Assembly (NCBI GenBank): GCA_001898405.1
Contig: MKTW01000002.1
Location: forward strand, 187,719-251,718
Reading direction: 5' to 3'
DNA length: 64,000 bases
From: Sphingobacteriales bacterium 44-61
GTDB lineage: Bacteria > Bacteroidota > Bacteroidia > Chitinophagales > Chitinophagaceae
Shown here: positions 1 to 7,911 of the stretch, one piece after another
How the letters are laid out: the number at the start of each line of letters is the position of its first letter
How positions within the stretch are numbered: the first letter of the stretch is position 1
The notes under the pieces: generated by a model
Databases searched by the model: none
Told to the model about the DNA's origin: nothing
Seen by the model: the letters and a program-made list of their open reading frames with translations, nothing else
Program-made: the position numbers and the translations under genes

Positions 1-2
1 GC

Positions 3-338
3 GAAAGATGGCGCAGTGAGTTCAGCCAGAACAGCGGCTTTCAGCAAAGCCTTTTCCAGCAAAGCTTTGAAGACTTCATGCGCACTTTACAGAAAGACAA
101 TGAAGAGCAATTGAATAAGTTTCTTAAGATAGATGAAGACCGCACCAATGAAGAAGTAGACTCTGCGATCATTTATCTCAAGCTTCGCAAAGTAAAACGC
201 ATGTTGCTCGAAAACCAGGCTGATCTTGAAAAGGAGCACTCAGATGAAGAGCGTTATATGCTTCACCAAACCCATGAGCATTTGAAGCAGATGGAAATTG
301 AACTGACGAAAAAAATGGGAGCAGTTATTTTAAGATAG
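3..338 (+). CDS. dnaG: Probable DNA primase DnaG, C-terminal end (partial)
   Basis: The reading frame is open from the left edge, so the true start lies outside the window; about 111 residues are visible. The segment is charged and helical, with the ending HEHLKQMEIELTKKMGAVIL. This resembles the C-terminal helicase-interaction tail of Bacteroidota DnaG, which makes RNA primers at the replication fork. The catalytic zinc-binding and TOPRIM domains would be upstream and cannot be checked. It ends 6 nt before a convergent gene. The assignment rests on memory of the family tail, so another helical protein remains possible. Confidence 0.6.
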   Translation, partial: ERWRSEFSQNSGFQQSLFQQSFEDFMRTLQKDNEEQLNKFLKIDEDRTNEEVDSAIIYLKLRKVKRMLLENQADLEKEHSDEERYMLHQTHEHLKQMEIELTKKMGAVILR

Positions 339-344
339 GTGCCC

Positions 345-869
345 TTATTTTTTATCGGCAAGCAGCATATCACTATAAGAAACTTCTATCAGATCTTCCG
401 GCCTCACTTTCAATTCCCTCATATAATGATCACACTGGGCCCGCAGCTCAGCCGCTGAAATATCAACACCGATATTACCGGCTTCTATTTCCATAAAATG
501 ACCGAGCCCCGGGACTTCATCAATATGAAACTTCACATTGTTGATGTAATAGATCTCCCTTTTCTTTTCCACCACCACTTTTATCCCATTGGATTTGCGC
601 AGCACCTCTTTTAAACCGGCAGCATCCGGTATTTTCACCAGGTTAAAATCAGAATGTTTGGGGCCGGCCTGGTTGCTACGCTCATAAAAAATAAGATTGT
701 TCTCGATATTCCCTTCCCTCAGTTTTAATCTGCCGTTGGGAACATTAAAATACGTATCGGTCTGATGATCGGTGCCTTTAAAGGAAGCGGCATGGTTCAG
801 TAAGTATTGCCGGATAAAATCCGGATCGGAGCAACGTGCTTTTATTTCGATATTGAGATGTTGTGACAT
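345..869 (-). CDS. CYTH domain protein (class IV adenylate cyclase / thiamine-triphosphatase-like)
   Basis: The 174-residue protein starts at MSQHLNIEIK; an upstream in-frame extension to 953 is possible but unlike the family. CYTH enzymes hydrolyse or cyclise triphosphates inside an eight-strand tunnel with a metal-binding ExExK motif near the N terminus. Here that motif reads NIEIK (residues 6-10), so the first Glu is Asn. Other family features are present: paired Arg/Lys strands (GRLKLREG, about 46-53; VVVEKKREIYY, about 98-108) and acidic ligands FHIDEVPGLGHFMEIEAG (about 114-131). CYTH membership is well supported. The substrate cannot be decided, and the altered first residue may reduce metal binding. 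It is convergent with the dnaG end. Confidence 0.8.
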   Translation of the reverse strand: MSQHLNIEIKARCSDPDFIRQYLLNHAASFKGTDHQTDTYFNVPNGRLKLREGNIENNLIFYERSNQAGPKHSDFNLVKIPDAAGLKEVLRKSNGIKVVVEKKREIYYINNVKFHIDEVPGLGHFMEIEAGNIGVDISAAELRAQCDHYMRELKVRPEDLIEVSYSDMLLADKK

Positions 870-969
870 AGATGCAAGATAGTCGGCACCAGGGTTCAGG
901 AATTCAATGTCAATAAAAAAGGTTTGCTGCTTTCGCAACAAACCTTCAATCAATTTTTAATCAGTAACC

Positions 970-1416
970 TTACTCTGCCACCGCAGTAGATTGTCTTTTG
1001 CGGACAACAGGAGCATCTTCCACCCTACTATCTTCACCTCTTACAAACCGCATAGCGCTCCAAACATGATCCAGTTCCACCCTTTCGATACTTTCGTATC
1101 CTTCGCAGGTTAACCGGTTCCAGCTACAGTCTCGGTTCAGATCAGTAACGATCTTGGAAGTGGTTTTGGGGTAGGCCACCCAGAACTTGGAATCGTCTTT
1201 CAAAGAGGGCATTACATCCTTCAGGATACCGTTCAGTTGGTTCTCATTCACGGCAAATACCAGCGCAAAATCAATCTTCCGGTTCTTCAGAAGCGGGGTC
1301 ATGTTTTTGGCGAATGAAAGTTTGCTGAATTGTTTCTCGATGGAGGAGGGTAAACCCTGGATTAAAAGATTCTTCTCGTCTGTCAGTTGTAACTTTTCGA
1401 AAACTGTTGGTAACAT
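970..1416 (-). CDS. Conserved hypothetical protein, about 148 aa
   Basis: I do not assign a function. The ATG at 1416 (MLPTVFEKL) is preferred; a TTG four codons upstream also keeps the frame open. The protein looks globular and soluble, with alternating hydrophobic strands (IDFALVFAVN, KFWVAYPKT) and a charged tail ending RKRQSTAVAE. The strand pattern recalls small DUF3052-like proteins, but this is only an impression. There is no signal peptide or membrane segment. A Bacteroidota-type -7 element lies about 80 nt upstream on the same strand (1499-1506), so it probably has its own promoter. Confidence 0.65.
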   Translation of the reverse strand: MLPTVFEKLQLTDEKNLLIQGLPSSIEKQFSKLSFAKNMTPLLKNRKIDFALVFAVNENQLNGILKDVMPSLKDDSKFWVAYPKTTSKIVTDLNRDCSWNRLTCEGYESIERVELDHVWSAMRFVRGEDSRVEDAPVVRKRQSTAVAE

Positions 1417-1498
1417 ACTTTGAATCAATTTTTAGTGGATTTCTGGCAAGGCATCCTTAGAAGATGCTCATTGTCAGTGTTCTCATTTGCAGGGATTG

Positions 1499-1506
1499 CA
1501 AAGATA
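1499..1506 (-). promoter_or_regulatory. Candidate -7 promoter element TATCTTTG
   Basis: On the minus strand this reads TATCTTTG, matching the Bacteroidota consensus TAnnTTTG, upstream of the hypothetical gene starting at 1416. I do not see a clear TTTG/TTG at the -33 position. Confidence 0.45.
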
Positions 1507-1720
1507 AACAAAAATGCCGGGAAGGGAACCGTATTTCAAGAAAAACGCGCCCACGCTGGCTTTGAAGCCCTCATTTGAGCGTAAAAATCTACTTTTTAAC
1601 CAGGAAGCTGCTCATCCCTATCATGACATATAAACAGGTGATTATATGATAAAACTTATATCTCTTCCGCCATTTGACTAATCAATGTATAACTTACAAG
1701 TGCAAATTATTTTATATAGA

Positions 1721-1754
1721 AAAAGAGCTGTCCTTCATCAGACAGCTCTTTTTT
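1721..1754. terminator. Intrinsic terminator, 12-bp perfect stem
   Basis: Arms AAAAGAGCTGTC (1721-1732) and GACAGCTCTTTT (1741-1752) flank an 8-nt loop. T runs follow on both strands, so it can act in both directions. It lies 38 nt past the stop of the minus-strand M48 peptidase gene. Confidence 0.8.
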
Positions 1755-1791
1755 GTATTCATTAGATTTCGATTAGAAATCAATCCCAGGC

Positions 1792-2604
1792 TTATTTTGA
1801 AACCGGTTTATAGTATTTCAGCGCCTCCGGCATCAGCTTTTGCAGTTGTTCGATCCTCTTGCCTTCACTCGGGTGAGTGCTGAGGAATTCCGGTGGTTTC
1901 TGGCCGCCTCCGGCTTTTTCCATCCTCTCCCATAAAGGAATAGCTTCCTGGGGATTGTACCCTGCCATTGCAGCGAATTTAAGCCCCCAATCATCGGCTT
2001 CCAGCTCGTTTTTGCGGGAGAATGGAAGAATCACCCCCAGCTGTGTACCTGCTCCAAAAGCTGACATAAACAGGCTCTGCGTGGCAGCAGGCTTATTGGC
2101 CAACGCTACCTGCAACCCTGCCTGAACAGCCTGTGCTCCCATTTGCTGGCTCATACGCTGATTACCATGTTGCAGCAATGCATGCGATACCTCATGCCCC
2201 ATTACCACAGCCAAAGCTGCTTCATTTTGCGTGATCGGCAAAAGGCCTGTATAAACAACGATCTTACCGCCAGGCATACACCAGGCATTGACTGTTGGGT
2301 CATTTACCAGATTATACTCCCAGTTATACCCCTGGAGCTGATCAGAAATACCATGTTGCTGATAATAGGAATTAACAGCAGCCACAATCCTTTGCCCTAC
2401 CCTTTTTACCATTTCAGCATCCCGGTTGCCACTCGGAGACACTACCTTACTTGAAGAAAGGAAAGTAGTGTATTCCTGCAGTGCCATGGATTGCAATTGC
2501 GATTCGGGCAATAAGGTGAGCTGGCTTTTCCCGGTCAGTGCATTACGGGTGCAGGAGATCAGCCCTCCGGCCAGCAAAAAAACAAAAAGAATAATCCGCG
2601 TCAT
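1792..2604 (-). CDS. M48-family zinc metallopeptidase lipoprotein (YggG/BepA-like)
   Basis: A 270-residue periplasmic-facing protease. The N terminus is a lipoprotein signal with lipobox LISC (Cys18), so it should be a membrane-anchored lipoprotein. The zinc motif is HEVSH (His137, Glu138, His141), with the third ligand in NELEADDWG (Glu202). These are the hallmarks of M48 peptidases, whose YggG/BepA/LoiP members handle outer-membrane protein quality control; that specific role is inference. No TPR domain follows, so it is closer to LoiP/YggG than to BepA. Upstream lies a palindrome (2635-2656) that may overlap its promoter; downstream is a strong terminator. Confidence 0.9.
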   Translation of the reverse strand: MTRIILFVFLLAGGLISCTRNALTGKSQLTLLPESQLQSMALQEYTTFLSSSKVVSPSGNRDAEMVKRVGQRIVAAVNSYYQQHGISDQLQGYNWEYNLVNDPTVNAWCMPGGKIVVYTGLLPITQNEAALAVVMGHEVSHALLQHGNQRMSQQMGAQAVQAGLQVALANKPAATQSLFMSAFGAGTQLGVILPFSRKNELEADDWGLKFAAMAGYNPQEAIPLWERMEKAGGGQKPPEFLSTHPSEGKRIEQLQKLMPEALKYYKPVSK

Positions 2605-2634
2605 AGTTTAGTGTTTAATTCAAAAGGCCAAGCA

Positions 2635-2656
2635 TTGTACCAAAGTACTGGTACAA
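2635..2656. promoter_or_regulatory. Dyad TTGTACCA-N6-TGGTACAA upstream of the M48 gene
   Basis: A perfect 8-bp inverted repeat around a 6-nt centre, 31 nt upstream of the M48 start. On the minus strand the centre contains TACTTTG, close to a -7 element, so the dyad could be an operator over the promoter. Whether a regulator binds is unknown. Confidence 0.35.
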
Positions 2657-2837
2657 CTGCAGAATTTGTCCTGGAATGATACCTGGACACATATCCCGGA
2701 ACCTGTGTCCGGAATTGACGCCGGAAAGTTAGGATTTTTTGTAATGAATTGCTTGTGTGAAGACAAGGCGTAACCATGATATGTTTTTATATCACAGCAC
2801 TTTTTTGATTCCCCGATCAGGAATTTCTCATCTTGAT

Positions 2838-3500
2838 TTAGCTGGCAACATTTTGTCTGCGTCGCTCCCGGCGGCGGTCACGATGCTTCAGGATAGGCAC
2901 TTTGCTTTCATTGCCTTTTAATAAGCGGCCGATATTTTTCTGGTGGGTAAGTACTACCATCAGCGCTACAGCAATGGCAAATACGCGATATACGTTATTC
3001 TCTACATTGAATACAATCAGGATAAACACAGGGAAAGCCACACTGGCAAGAATGGAACTGAGCGATACGAAACGCGTCAGGAATAATACCAGCAGGAAAA
3101 CGCCGGAACAGGAAAGAGCCGTCCATGGAGAAATGCCAACCACCAACCCAAACAAAGTAGCCACACCTTTACCTCCGCGGAAATCAGCCCAGATAGGGAA
3201 TATATGCCCGATCACGGCTGCAAGGCCAAGGCCTATCTGAAGATTGACAAAACGGATATCACTGTCTGCATAGTCGGGAAGCAGAAGCGCCAACTTTACT
3301 GCAAGCATTCCTTTCAGCATATCAGTTACCATCACAATGGTGCCCCATTTGGGACCTAATACCCTGTAAGTGTTCGTTGCACCGGCATTGCCGCTGCCAT
3401 ATTCCCGGATGTCTATATCGAAGAAGTAACGACTGACCCAGACGGAGGTCGGTACACTGCCAATAAGATAAGCAAGAACTATCAGCAATAGTTCATTCAT
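2838..3500 (-). CDS. plsY: Glycerol-3-phosphate acyltransferase PlsY
   Basis: PlsY transfers the acyl group from acyl-phosphate to glycerol-3-phosphate, the first step of phospholipid synthesis, in the inner membrane. The start at 3500 (MNELLLIVLAYLIGSVPTS) gives 220 residues, the usual family length; the frame could extend to 3590, but that prefix is atypical. The family motifs are visible: GSVPTS near the N terminus, GSGNAGATN (about residues 38-46) and FRGGKGVATLFG around residue 106. Several hydrophobic helices follow. It lies 87 nt downstream of prmA on the same strand and is likely co-transcribed with it. The C terminus is rich in Arg and Lys. Confidence 0.95.
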   Translation of the reverse strand: MNELLLIVLAYLIGSVPTSVWVSRYFFDIDIREYGSGNAGATNTYRVLGPKWGTIVMVTDMLKGMLAVKLALLLPDYADSDIRFVNLQIGLGLAAVIGHIFPIWADFRGGKGVATLFGLVVGISPWTALSCSGVFLLVLFLTRFVSLSSILASVAFPVFILIVFNVENNVYRVFAIAVALMVVLTHQKNIGRLLKGNESKVPILKHRDRRRERRRQNVAS

Positions 3501-3586
3501 AGAAACTTGGGTTGAAGTTGAAAGACAAAAATAGTAAAAAAAACGACCAGTTGGTAACGTTAATTTAACACAAAATATTGTTTTTC

Positions 3587-4402
3587 TCAATATGAAGCAC
3601 TCAGGCAGAGCCAGTTGTGCCTTTCCCGGCGGGAAATCACCCGTAAGCCCTGTTCCTGCAAGGCGGCAAGGATATCCGGCTCATCAGCCACCAGCAATCC
3701 GCTCAAAACCAGTTGCCCGCCTGGTATCAACCGGTTGGCCAAAACCCGGAGATTAGCCAGTATGACGTTTTTATTAATATTCGCCAGGATGATATCAAAG
3801 CGTCCCTCCCCTGTCGCATCATCTGCTTTCTCCAAACGGATGCCCGCTGATTTATTGTTCTCTATATTTTCTCCTGCATTTGCAATGCTCCAGTCGTCAT
3901 TATCGATCGCCAGCACCTCTGCTGCACCAAGTCTTGCTGCAAGAATGGCCAGCACTCCCGTCCCTGTTCCAAAATCAAATACTTTTTTATTGGTAAACGG
4001 GATCCCGCGCATCTGCTGCATCATCATGAATGTAGTAGCATGATGGCCGGTGCCAAAACTCATCTTGGGCGTGATCATGATCTCCTGCTCCACTGAAGAT
4101 ACAGGCTCATGAAAAGAAGCGCGCACTGCTACAAAATCATCCACGACCACCGGATCAAAATTGGATTCCCATACCTGGTTCCAGTTGGTTTCTTTGATCA
4201 CTGACTTTGTATAAGCCAACCCTTCACTCCCTGGAATGTTTTTTATTTTTCCTTCATCAAAATCCCCTTCCGGTATAAATGCCTTTAAGCAATCATCCGC
4301 CTCTTCAAAACCTTCAAAGCCTATTTCGTTCAGCTCAGCGATCAGTTGTTCTGATTGCTGTGAGGTCACTGGCTGGAATATCAACTGTATGTAATCACTC
4401 AT
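3587..4402 (-). CDS. prmA: Ribosomal protein L11 methyltransferase PrmA
   Basis: PrmA trimethylates lysines and the N terminus of ribosomal protein L11 using S-adenosylmethionine. The 271-residue product has the family N-terminal substrate-binding domain (about 1-60). It is followed by the conserved block TPKMSFGTGHHAT (111-123) and the SAM-binding motif DFGTGTGVLAI (143-153), with an acidic ribose-binding residue in AIDNDD. LANINKNV matches the post-motif IV loop of this family. Length and motif order are normal. It is upstream of plsY on the same strand. Confidence 0.93.
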   Translation of the reverse strand: MSDYIQLIFQPVTSQQSEQLIAELNEIGFEGFEEADDCLKAFIPEGDFDEGKIKNIPGSEGLAYTKSVIKETNWNQVWESNFDPVVVDDFVAVRASFHEPVSSVEQEIMITPKMSFGTGHHATTFMMMQQMRGIPFTNKKVFDFGTGTGVLAILAARLGAAEVLAIDNDDWSIANAGENIENNKSAGIRLEKADDATGEGRFDIILANINKNVILANLRVLANRLIPGGQLVLSGLLVADEPDILAALQEQGLRVISRRERHNWLCLSASY

Positions 4403-4420
4403 GTACTATGAATTAAAAGG

Positions 4421-4482
4421 TCAAAAGTCACCCCGCTCTCAATCGGCGAAACTTACCAATTGTAAAGCGGGGTGACTTTTGA
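4421..4482 (-). terminator. Terminator after pnp, 17-bp perfect stem
   Basis: Arms at 4421-4437 and 4466-4482 are exact reverse complements (17 bp) around a 28-nt loop. It lies 16 nt past the pnp stop and 18 nt before prmA, so it separates the two minus-strand units. The T-run after the stem is modest. Confidence 0.7.
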
Positions 4483-4498
4483 TTTATAAAGGGATCGC

Positions 4499-6676
4499 TT
4501 ATTCTCCTTGTGGAGGTGTTTTCTGCTGATCTTCTCTTGGCTTGAACTCAGGCTTCGGGATCAATGCCTTTCTTGACAATTTGAACTTACCTGATTTAGG
4601 GTCTGTACCGATCAGTTTTACTTTGAAAGCATCTCCTTCTTTCACAATGCCATCCAGTGTTTCAAGACGTTTCCAACTGATTTCGCTGATATGTACCAGG
4701 CCTTGTTTGCCGGGCAGGAATTCTACGAATGCACCAAAAGGCATTACTGATTTCACCACTGAATCATACACATCACCAACAGTTGGTACTGCCGTGATGC
4801 CTTTGATCCATGCTTCAGCCTTTTGTACACCTTCTTTATTCACACCAAAGATGCTTACCTCACCCATGTTATTCACTTCTTCGATGTTGATGGTTGTACC
4901 GGTTTCGCGTTGCATTTCCTGTATCACTTTACCGCCTGGTCCGATCACCGCGCCGATGAACTCACGCTCGATGAAGAGTTTCAGCATGCGTGGTGAATGT
5001 GGTTTCACTTCAGCACGTGCTTCAGGAATGCATTTATACATTGCATCGAGGATATGTAAACGGCCACGTTTTGCCTGGTCAAGGGCTTGTGCCATCACTT
5101 CCATTTTCAGGCCATCCACTTTGATGTCCATTTGCACACCGCAGATCCCATTGCGTGTACCGGTTACTTTAAAGTCCATATCACCGAGATGATCTTCATC
5201 ACCCAGGATATCGGTCAGGATCGCATATTTATCACCTTTGGTGATCAATCCCATTGCCACACCGGAAACGTGTTTAGGGAAAGGAATGCCGGCATCCATC
5301 AGTGCCAGTGAACCGGCGCAAACAGTAGCCATGGAAGAAGAGCCATTTGATTCCAGGATATCACTTACCACGCGAACAGTGTAAGCAAAATCACCTGTTG
5401 GCATCATTTGCTTCAGGGAACGCATAGCGAGGTTACCGTGACCAACTTCCCGGCGGCTTTGACCACGCATCATTTTCACTTCACCTGTAGAAAACGGAGG
5501 GAAGTTATAATGCAGGAAGAATTTAGAGTCGTATGACCTTGCTGCACTTTCCACCAGCAGATCATCCAGGGCTGTGCCGAGGGTAACTGTGGTGAGTGAT
5601 TGTGTTTCTCCTCTTGTAAAAAGTGAAGCTCCGTGAGGGGAAGGCAACACGTCTACTTCCATATCCAGCGGGCGAACATCTTCGAGACCGCGTCCATCGA
5701 GCCTTACTTTTTCGTCCAGGATCATGTCACGCACTACATAGTATTGCAGATCGCTATAGTAAGTAGAAGCAAGCTTTTTGGTTTGATCGGGAAGTGATTC
5801 TCCTTCGGGCAATTCGCTTTTCAGGTATTCCATCAGTTCGTCCTTGATAGCAGAAAACCTGTCGCTGCGCTCATGCTTTGGTAAAGCGCCTTTAGCTACT
5901 TCGTATACTTTTGATTTTGCAAAAGCATTCACTTTCTCCTGTAATGCTTCGTCGGTGACAGGCTTGGTGTAGTCGCGTTTTCCTTTCACGCCTACCATTT
6001 CACGCAGTTCTTCCTGTGCTTTCACCTGTATGCGGATAGCATCATGCGCCAGTTGCAATACTTTTACCAGATCTTCTTCACTGCACTCTTTCGCTTCACC
6101 TTCCACCATCATCAGGTTTTTTTCAGTGGCAGCTACGAGAAACTCAATATCGGATTGTTCCATTTCAGTACGGGAAGGGTTGATGATGTATTCACCGTTT
6201 ACCCGTCCTACCCTTACTTCGGAAATGATCTCTTTAATGGGAATATCAGATACGGCCAGTGCTGCTGATGCAGCAAGACAAGCGAGTGCATCGGGCATCA
6301 CTTCCACATCACTGGAGATGAGGGAAACCAGCACCTGCACTTCGCAGAAATAATCCTCAGGGAATAGGGGACGCAGCGCCCTGTCGATAAGACGGCTGGC
6401 CAGAATTTCGTAATCATTCAGGCGAGCTTCACGTTTGAAGAAGGAACCGGGGATGCGGCCTGCTGATGCAAACTTTTCCTGGTAATCTACTGTGAGAGGG
6501 AAAAAGCTTTGTCCTTCTTTGGGTTCTTTGGTGGCTACTACTGTAGCGAGGATCATGCAATTGCCTATAGAAACAGTAACAGCACCATCAGCCTGACGGG
6601 CCAGGCGGCCTGTTTCAATGGTAACCATGCGTCCGCCACCTATATCGAATGTTTTGCGTATGGGTTGTTGTAACAT
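4499..6676 (-). CDS. pnp: Polyribonucleotide nucleotidyltransferase (PNPase)
   Basis: PNPase degrades RNA 3'->5' by phosphorolysis. The 725-residue protein has the full family layout. A first RNase PH domain is near residues 14-145, followed by an all-helical linker. A second, catalytic RNase PH domain is at about 335-470 (MMRGQSRREVGHGNLAMR and GDEDHLGDMDFKVTGT). A KH domain carries GPGG at about 579-582, and an S1 domain follows at about 633-703 (SVMPFGAFVEFLPGKQGLVH). A charged Pro-rich tail ends the protein. It is downstream of rpsO, the classic rpsO-pnp order. The 196-nt gap holds two hairpins that may control termination or processing, as known for E. coli pnp autoregulation. Confidence 0.97.
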   Translation of the reverse strand: MLQQPIRKTFDIGGGRMVTIETGRLARQADGAVTVSIGNCMILATVVATKEPKEGQSFFPLTVDYQEKFASAGRIPGSFFKREARLNDYEILASRLIDRALRPLFPEDYFCEVQVLVSLISSDVEVMPDALACLAASAALAVSDIPIKEIISEVRVGRVNGEYIINPSRTEMEQSDIEFLVAATEKNLMMVEGEAKECSEEDLVKVLQLAHDAIRIQVKAQEELREMVGVKGKRDYTKPVTDEALQEKVNAFAKSKVYEVAKGALPKHERSDRFSAIKDELMEYLKSELPEGESLPDQTKKLASTYYSDLQYYVVRDMILDEKVRLDGRGLEDVRPLDMEVDVLPSPHGASLFTRGETQSLTTVTLGTALDDLLVESAARSYDSKFFLHYNFPPFSTGEVKMMRGQSRREVGHGNLAMRSLKQMMPTGDFAYTVRVVSDILESNGSSSMATVCAGSLALMDAGIPFPKHVSGVAMGLITKGDKYAILTDILGDEDHLGDMDFKVTGTRNGICGVQMDIKVDGLKMEVMAQALDQAKRGRLHILDAMYKCIPEARAEVKPHSPRMLKLFIEREFIGAVIGPGGKVIQEMQRETGTTINIEEVNNMGEVSIFGVNKEGVQKAEAWIKGITAVPTVGDVYDSVVKSVMPFGAFVEFLPGKQGLVHISEISWKRLETLDGIVKEGDAFKVKLIGTDPKSGKFKLSRKALIPKPEFKPREDQQKTPPQGE

Positions 6677-6754
6677 AAAAATTGGAGAGATTAGTAATGA
6701 AAAATGGGGATCAGTATCCTTAAACGGGCTTATTTACAAAGTGCCCAAAAACAG

Positions 6755-6786
6755 TTATTCCCAACATCGCTTAGAAGTTGGGAATA
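6755..6786 (-). other. Hairpin in the rpsO-pnp intergenic region
   Basis: An 11-bp perfect inverted repeat, TTATTCCCAAC (6755-6765) with GTTGGGAATAA (6776-6786), lies 79 nt upstream of pnp. It could be an rpsO terminator or a processing/autoregulatory stem in the pnp leader; sequence alone does not decide. Confidence 0.5.
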
Positions 6787-6833
6787 ATCATTTATAGAGA
6801 GCCTTGTCCTGGATGATCAAAACTCTCAGGTTA

Positions 6834-6875
6834 AAGACTTCCCCCAACTCCACATGGGAGTAACAGGAGGTCTTA
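6834..6875 (-). other. Hairpin overlapping the rpsO stop codon
   Basis: AAGACTTCC (6834-6842) can pair with GGAGGTCTT (6867-6875), allowing one wobble. One arm includes the rpsO TAA stop. There is no long U-tract, so termination is uncertain; mRNA 3'-end protection is another possibility. Confidence 0.35.
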
Positions 6876-7142
6876 TTTTCTGATTCCGAGTTTCTCGATC
6901 AATTGGCGATAACCTGTCAGGTTATGTTTTTGCAGGTAGTTCAACAAGCGTTTACGCTTACCTACCAATTGCATCAGCCCGCGGTGAGTGGAGAAATCTT
7001 TTTTGTTTTGCTGAAGGTGTCCGCTGATCTGGCTGATACGCTCAGTCAGTTGTGCGATCTGTCCTTCAATAGAGCCGGTATTAGCGGCTGATCCACCAAA
7101 TTGCGTAAAAATAGCTGCTGTTTTTTCTTTTGTTAGAGGCAT
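6873..7142 (-). CDS. rpsO: 30S ribosomal protein S15
   Basis: S15 binds 16S rRNA early in small-subunit assembly. The 89-residue length is exactly typical, and the core signature is clear: TGSIEGQIAQLTERI (about 22-36), HLQQNKKDFSTHRGLMQLVGKR (about 42-63, rRNA contact region) and LLNYLQKHNLTGYRQLIEKLGIRK at the end. It lies directly upstream of pnp and is preceded by one of the best promoter matches in the window (7198-7228). Confidence 0.98.
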   Translation of the reverse strand: MPLTKEKTAAIFTQFGGSAANTGSIEGQIAQLTERISQISGHLQQNKKDFSTHRGLMQLVGKRKRLLNYLQKHNLTGYRQLIEKLGIRK

Positions 7143-7197
7143 CTTTGATTTTTTTAAAAAGTCATCCGAGTTTTATCCTATTATATTTTTGTGGCGG

Positions 7198-7228
7198 CAA
7201 AGGTAAGGCAAGTATCCTTACCAGCAAA
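7198..7228 (-). promoter_or_regulatory. rpsO promoter (TTTG-N19-TACCTTTG)
   Basis: On the minus strand TTTG (7225-7228) is followed after exactly 19 nt by TACCTTTG (7198-7205). This is the textbook Bacteroidota primary sigma factor promoter. It lies about 55 nt upstream of the rpsO start codon. Confidence 0.75.
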
Positions 7229-7290
7229 AGAAAGCCCTCCCAAATTGCCATCCGGGCCGCAAAAATACCCCATTTTTGGCCTTCCCGGCC

Positions 7291-7298
7291 TAATTTTG
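7291..7298 (+). promoter_or_regulatory. Candidate -7 element for miaE, almost touching the start codon
   Basis: TAATTTTG matches TAnnTTTG and ends only 4 nt before the miaE ATG (7303). If used, the transcript would be nearly leaderless. No good -33 box is seen at 19-20 nt upstream, so support is modest. Confidence 0.35.
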
Positions 7299-7302
7299 CC
7301 CC

Positions 7303-7911
7303 ATGGAACTATCCCAGGACGCCAAAAACATACTTGGTTTACAGTTGCCCACCGATCCCCGATGGATCAACCTGGCCGAAAAATCACTGGAAGACATTCT
7401 TACTGATCACGCCTACTGTGAGCAGAAAGCCGCCACTACCTGCATCACCCTGATCCAACGGTATAGTGACAAGGAAAAGCTGGTCAAAGAGCTTGCACCC
7501 ATCGTAACCGAGGAATGGGGTCATTTCAGGCTGGTGCTGGCCGAGCTCCACAAACGCCGCTTGAAGCTGGGTAAACAGCGTAAAGACGTGTATGTGAACA
7601 AACTACTGGAATTCCAATTAAAAGGCGGCGACTGGCAGGACCGCTTTCTTGACCAACTTCTCACCATGGCCCTCATCGAGGCCCGCAGTTGCGAACGCTT
7701 CAAACGCCTCAGCGAAGGCCTTGAAGACGAATACCTCCGCAATTTCTACCGCCGCTTTATGGAAAGCGAAGCAGGCCATTACACCCTTTTCATTGATCTT
7801 GCCGAAACCTATATCGACAAAGAAAAAGTCCGGAAAAGATGGAAAGAGTGGCTGGAGTATGAATCCACTGTCATGAATGAAATGGAAGTGCGCGGAGACC
7901 GGATCCATTGA
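7303..7911 (+). CDS. miaE: tRNA-(ms2io6A37) hydroxylase MiaE
   Basis: MiaE is a ferritin-like diiron monooxygenase that hydroxylates the isopentenyl group of ms2i6A at tRNA position 37. The 202-residue product has the expected four-helix pattern with carboxylate/His ligands in DHAYCEQKAA (about 45-54), EEWGHFRLV (about 74-82), LIEARSCERF (about 124-133) and SEAGHYTLF (about 154-162). Length is normal for the family. It stands alone between divergent rpsO and convergent galK; its stop codon touches the end of galK (adjacent nucleotides 7911/7912). Confidence 0.92.
   Translation: MELSQDAKNILGLQLPTDPRWINLAEKSLEDILTDHAYCEQKAATTCITLIQRYSDKEKLVKELAPIVTEEWGHFRLVLAELHKRRLKLGKQRKDVYVNKLLEFQLKGGDWQDRFLDQLLTMALIEARSCERFKRLSEGLEDEYLRNFYRRFMESEAGHYTLFIDLAETYIDKEKVRKRWKEWLEYESTVMNEMEVRGDRIH

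Larger units (their letters stand above)
1417..1791. other. 375-nt intergenic region with promoter and bidirectional terminator
   Basis: No convincing gene is seen here. The region holds a -7 element for the minus-strand gene ending at 970 (1499-1506), overlapped by a small dyad TTTGCA-N5-TGCAAA near 1487-1502. At the other side a 12-bp hairpin (1721-1752) serves the M48 peptidase gene. The stretch between about 1510 and 1715 shows nothing I can name. Confidence 0.5.

Noticed and set aside
4542-5192. A 216-residue plus-strand open frame inside pnp
   Set aside because: It is antisense to a strongly conserved pnp coding region and shows no domain or plausible composition; the same holds for long antisense frames at 23552-24208 and 24585-25241.
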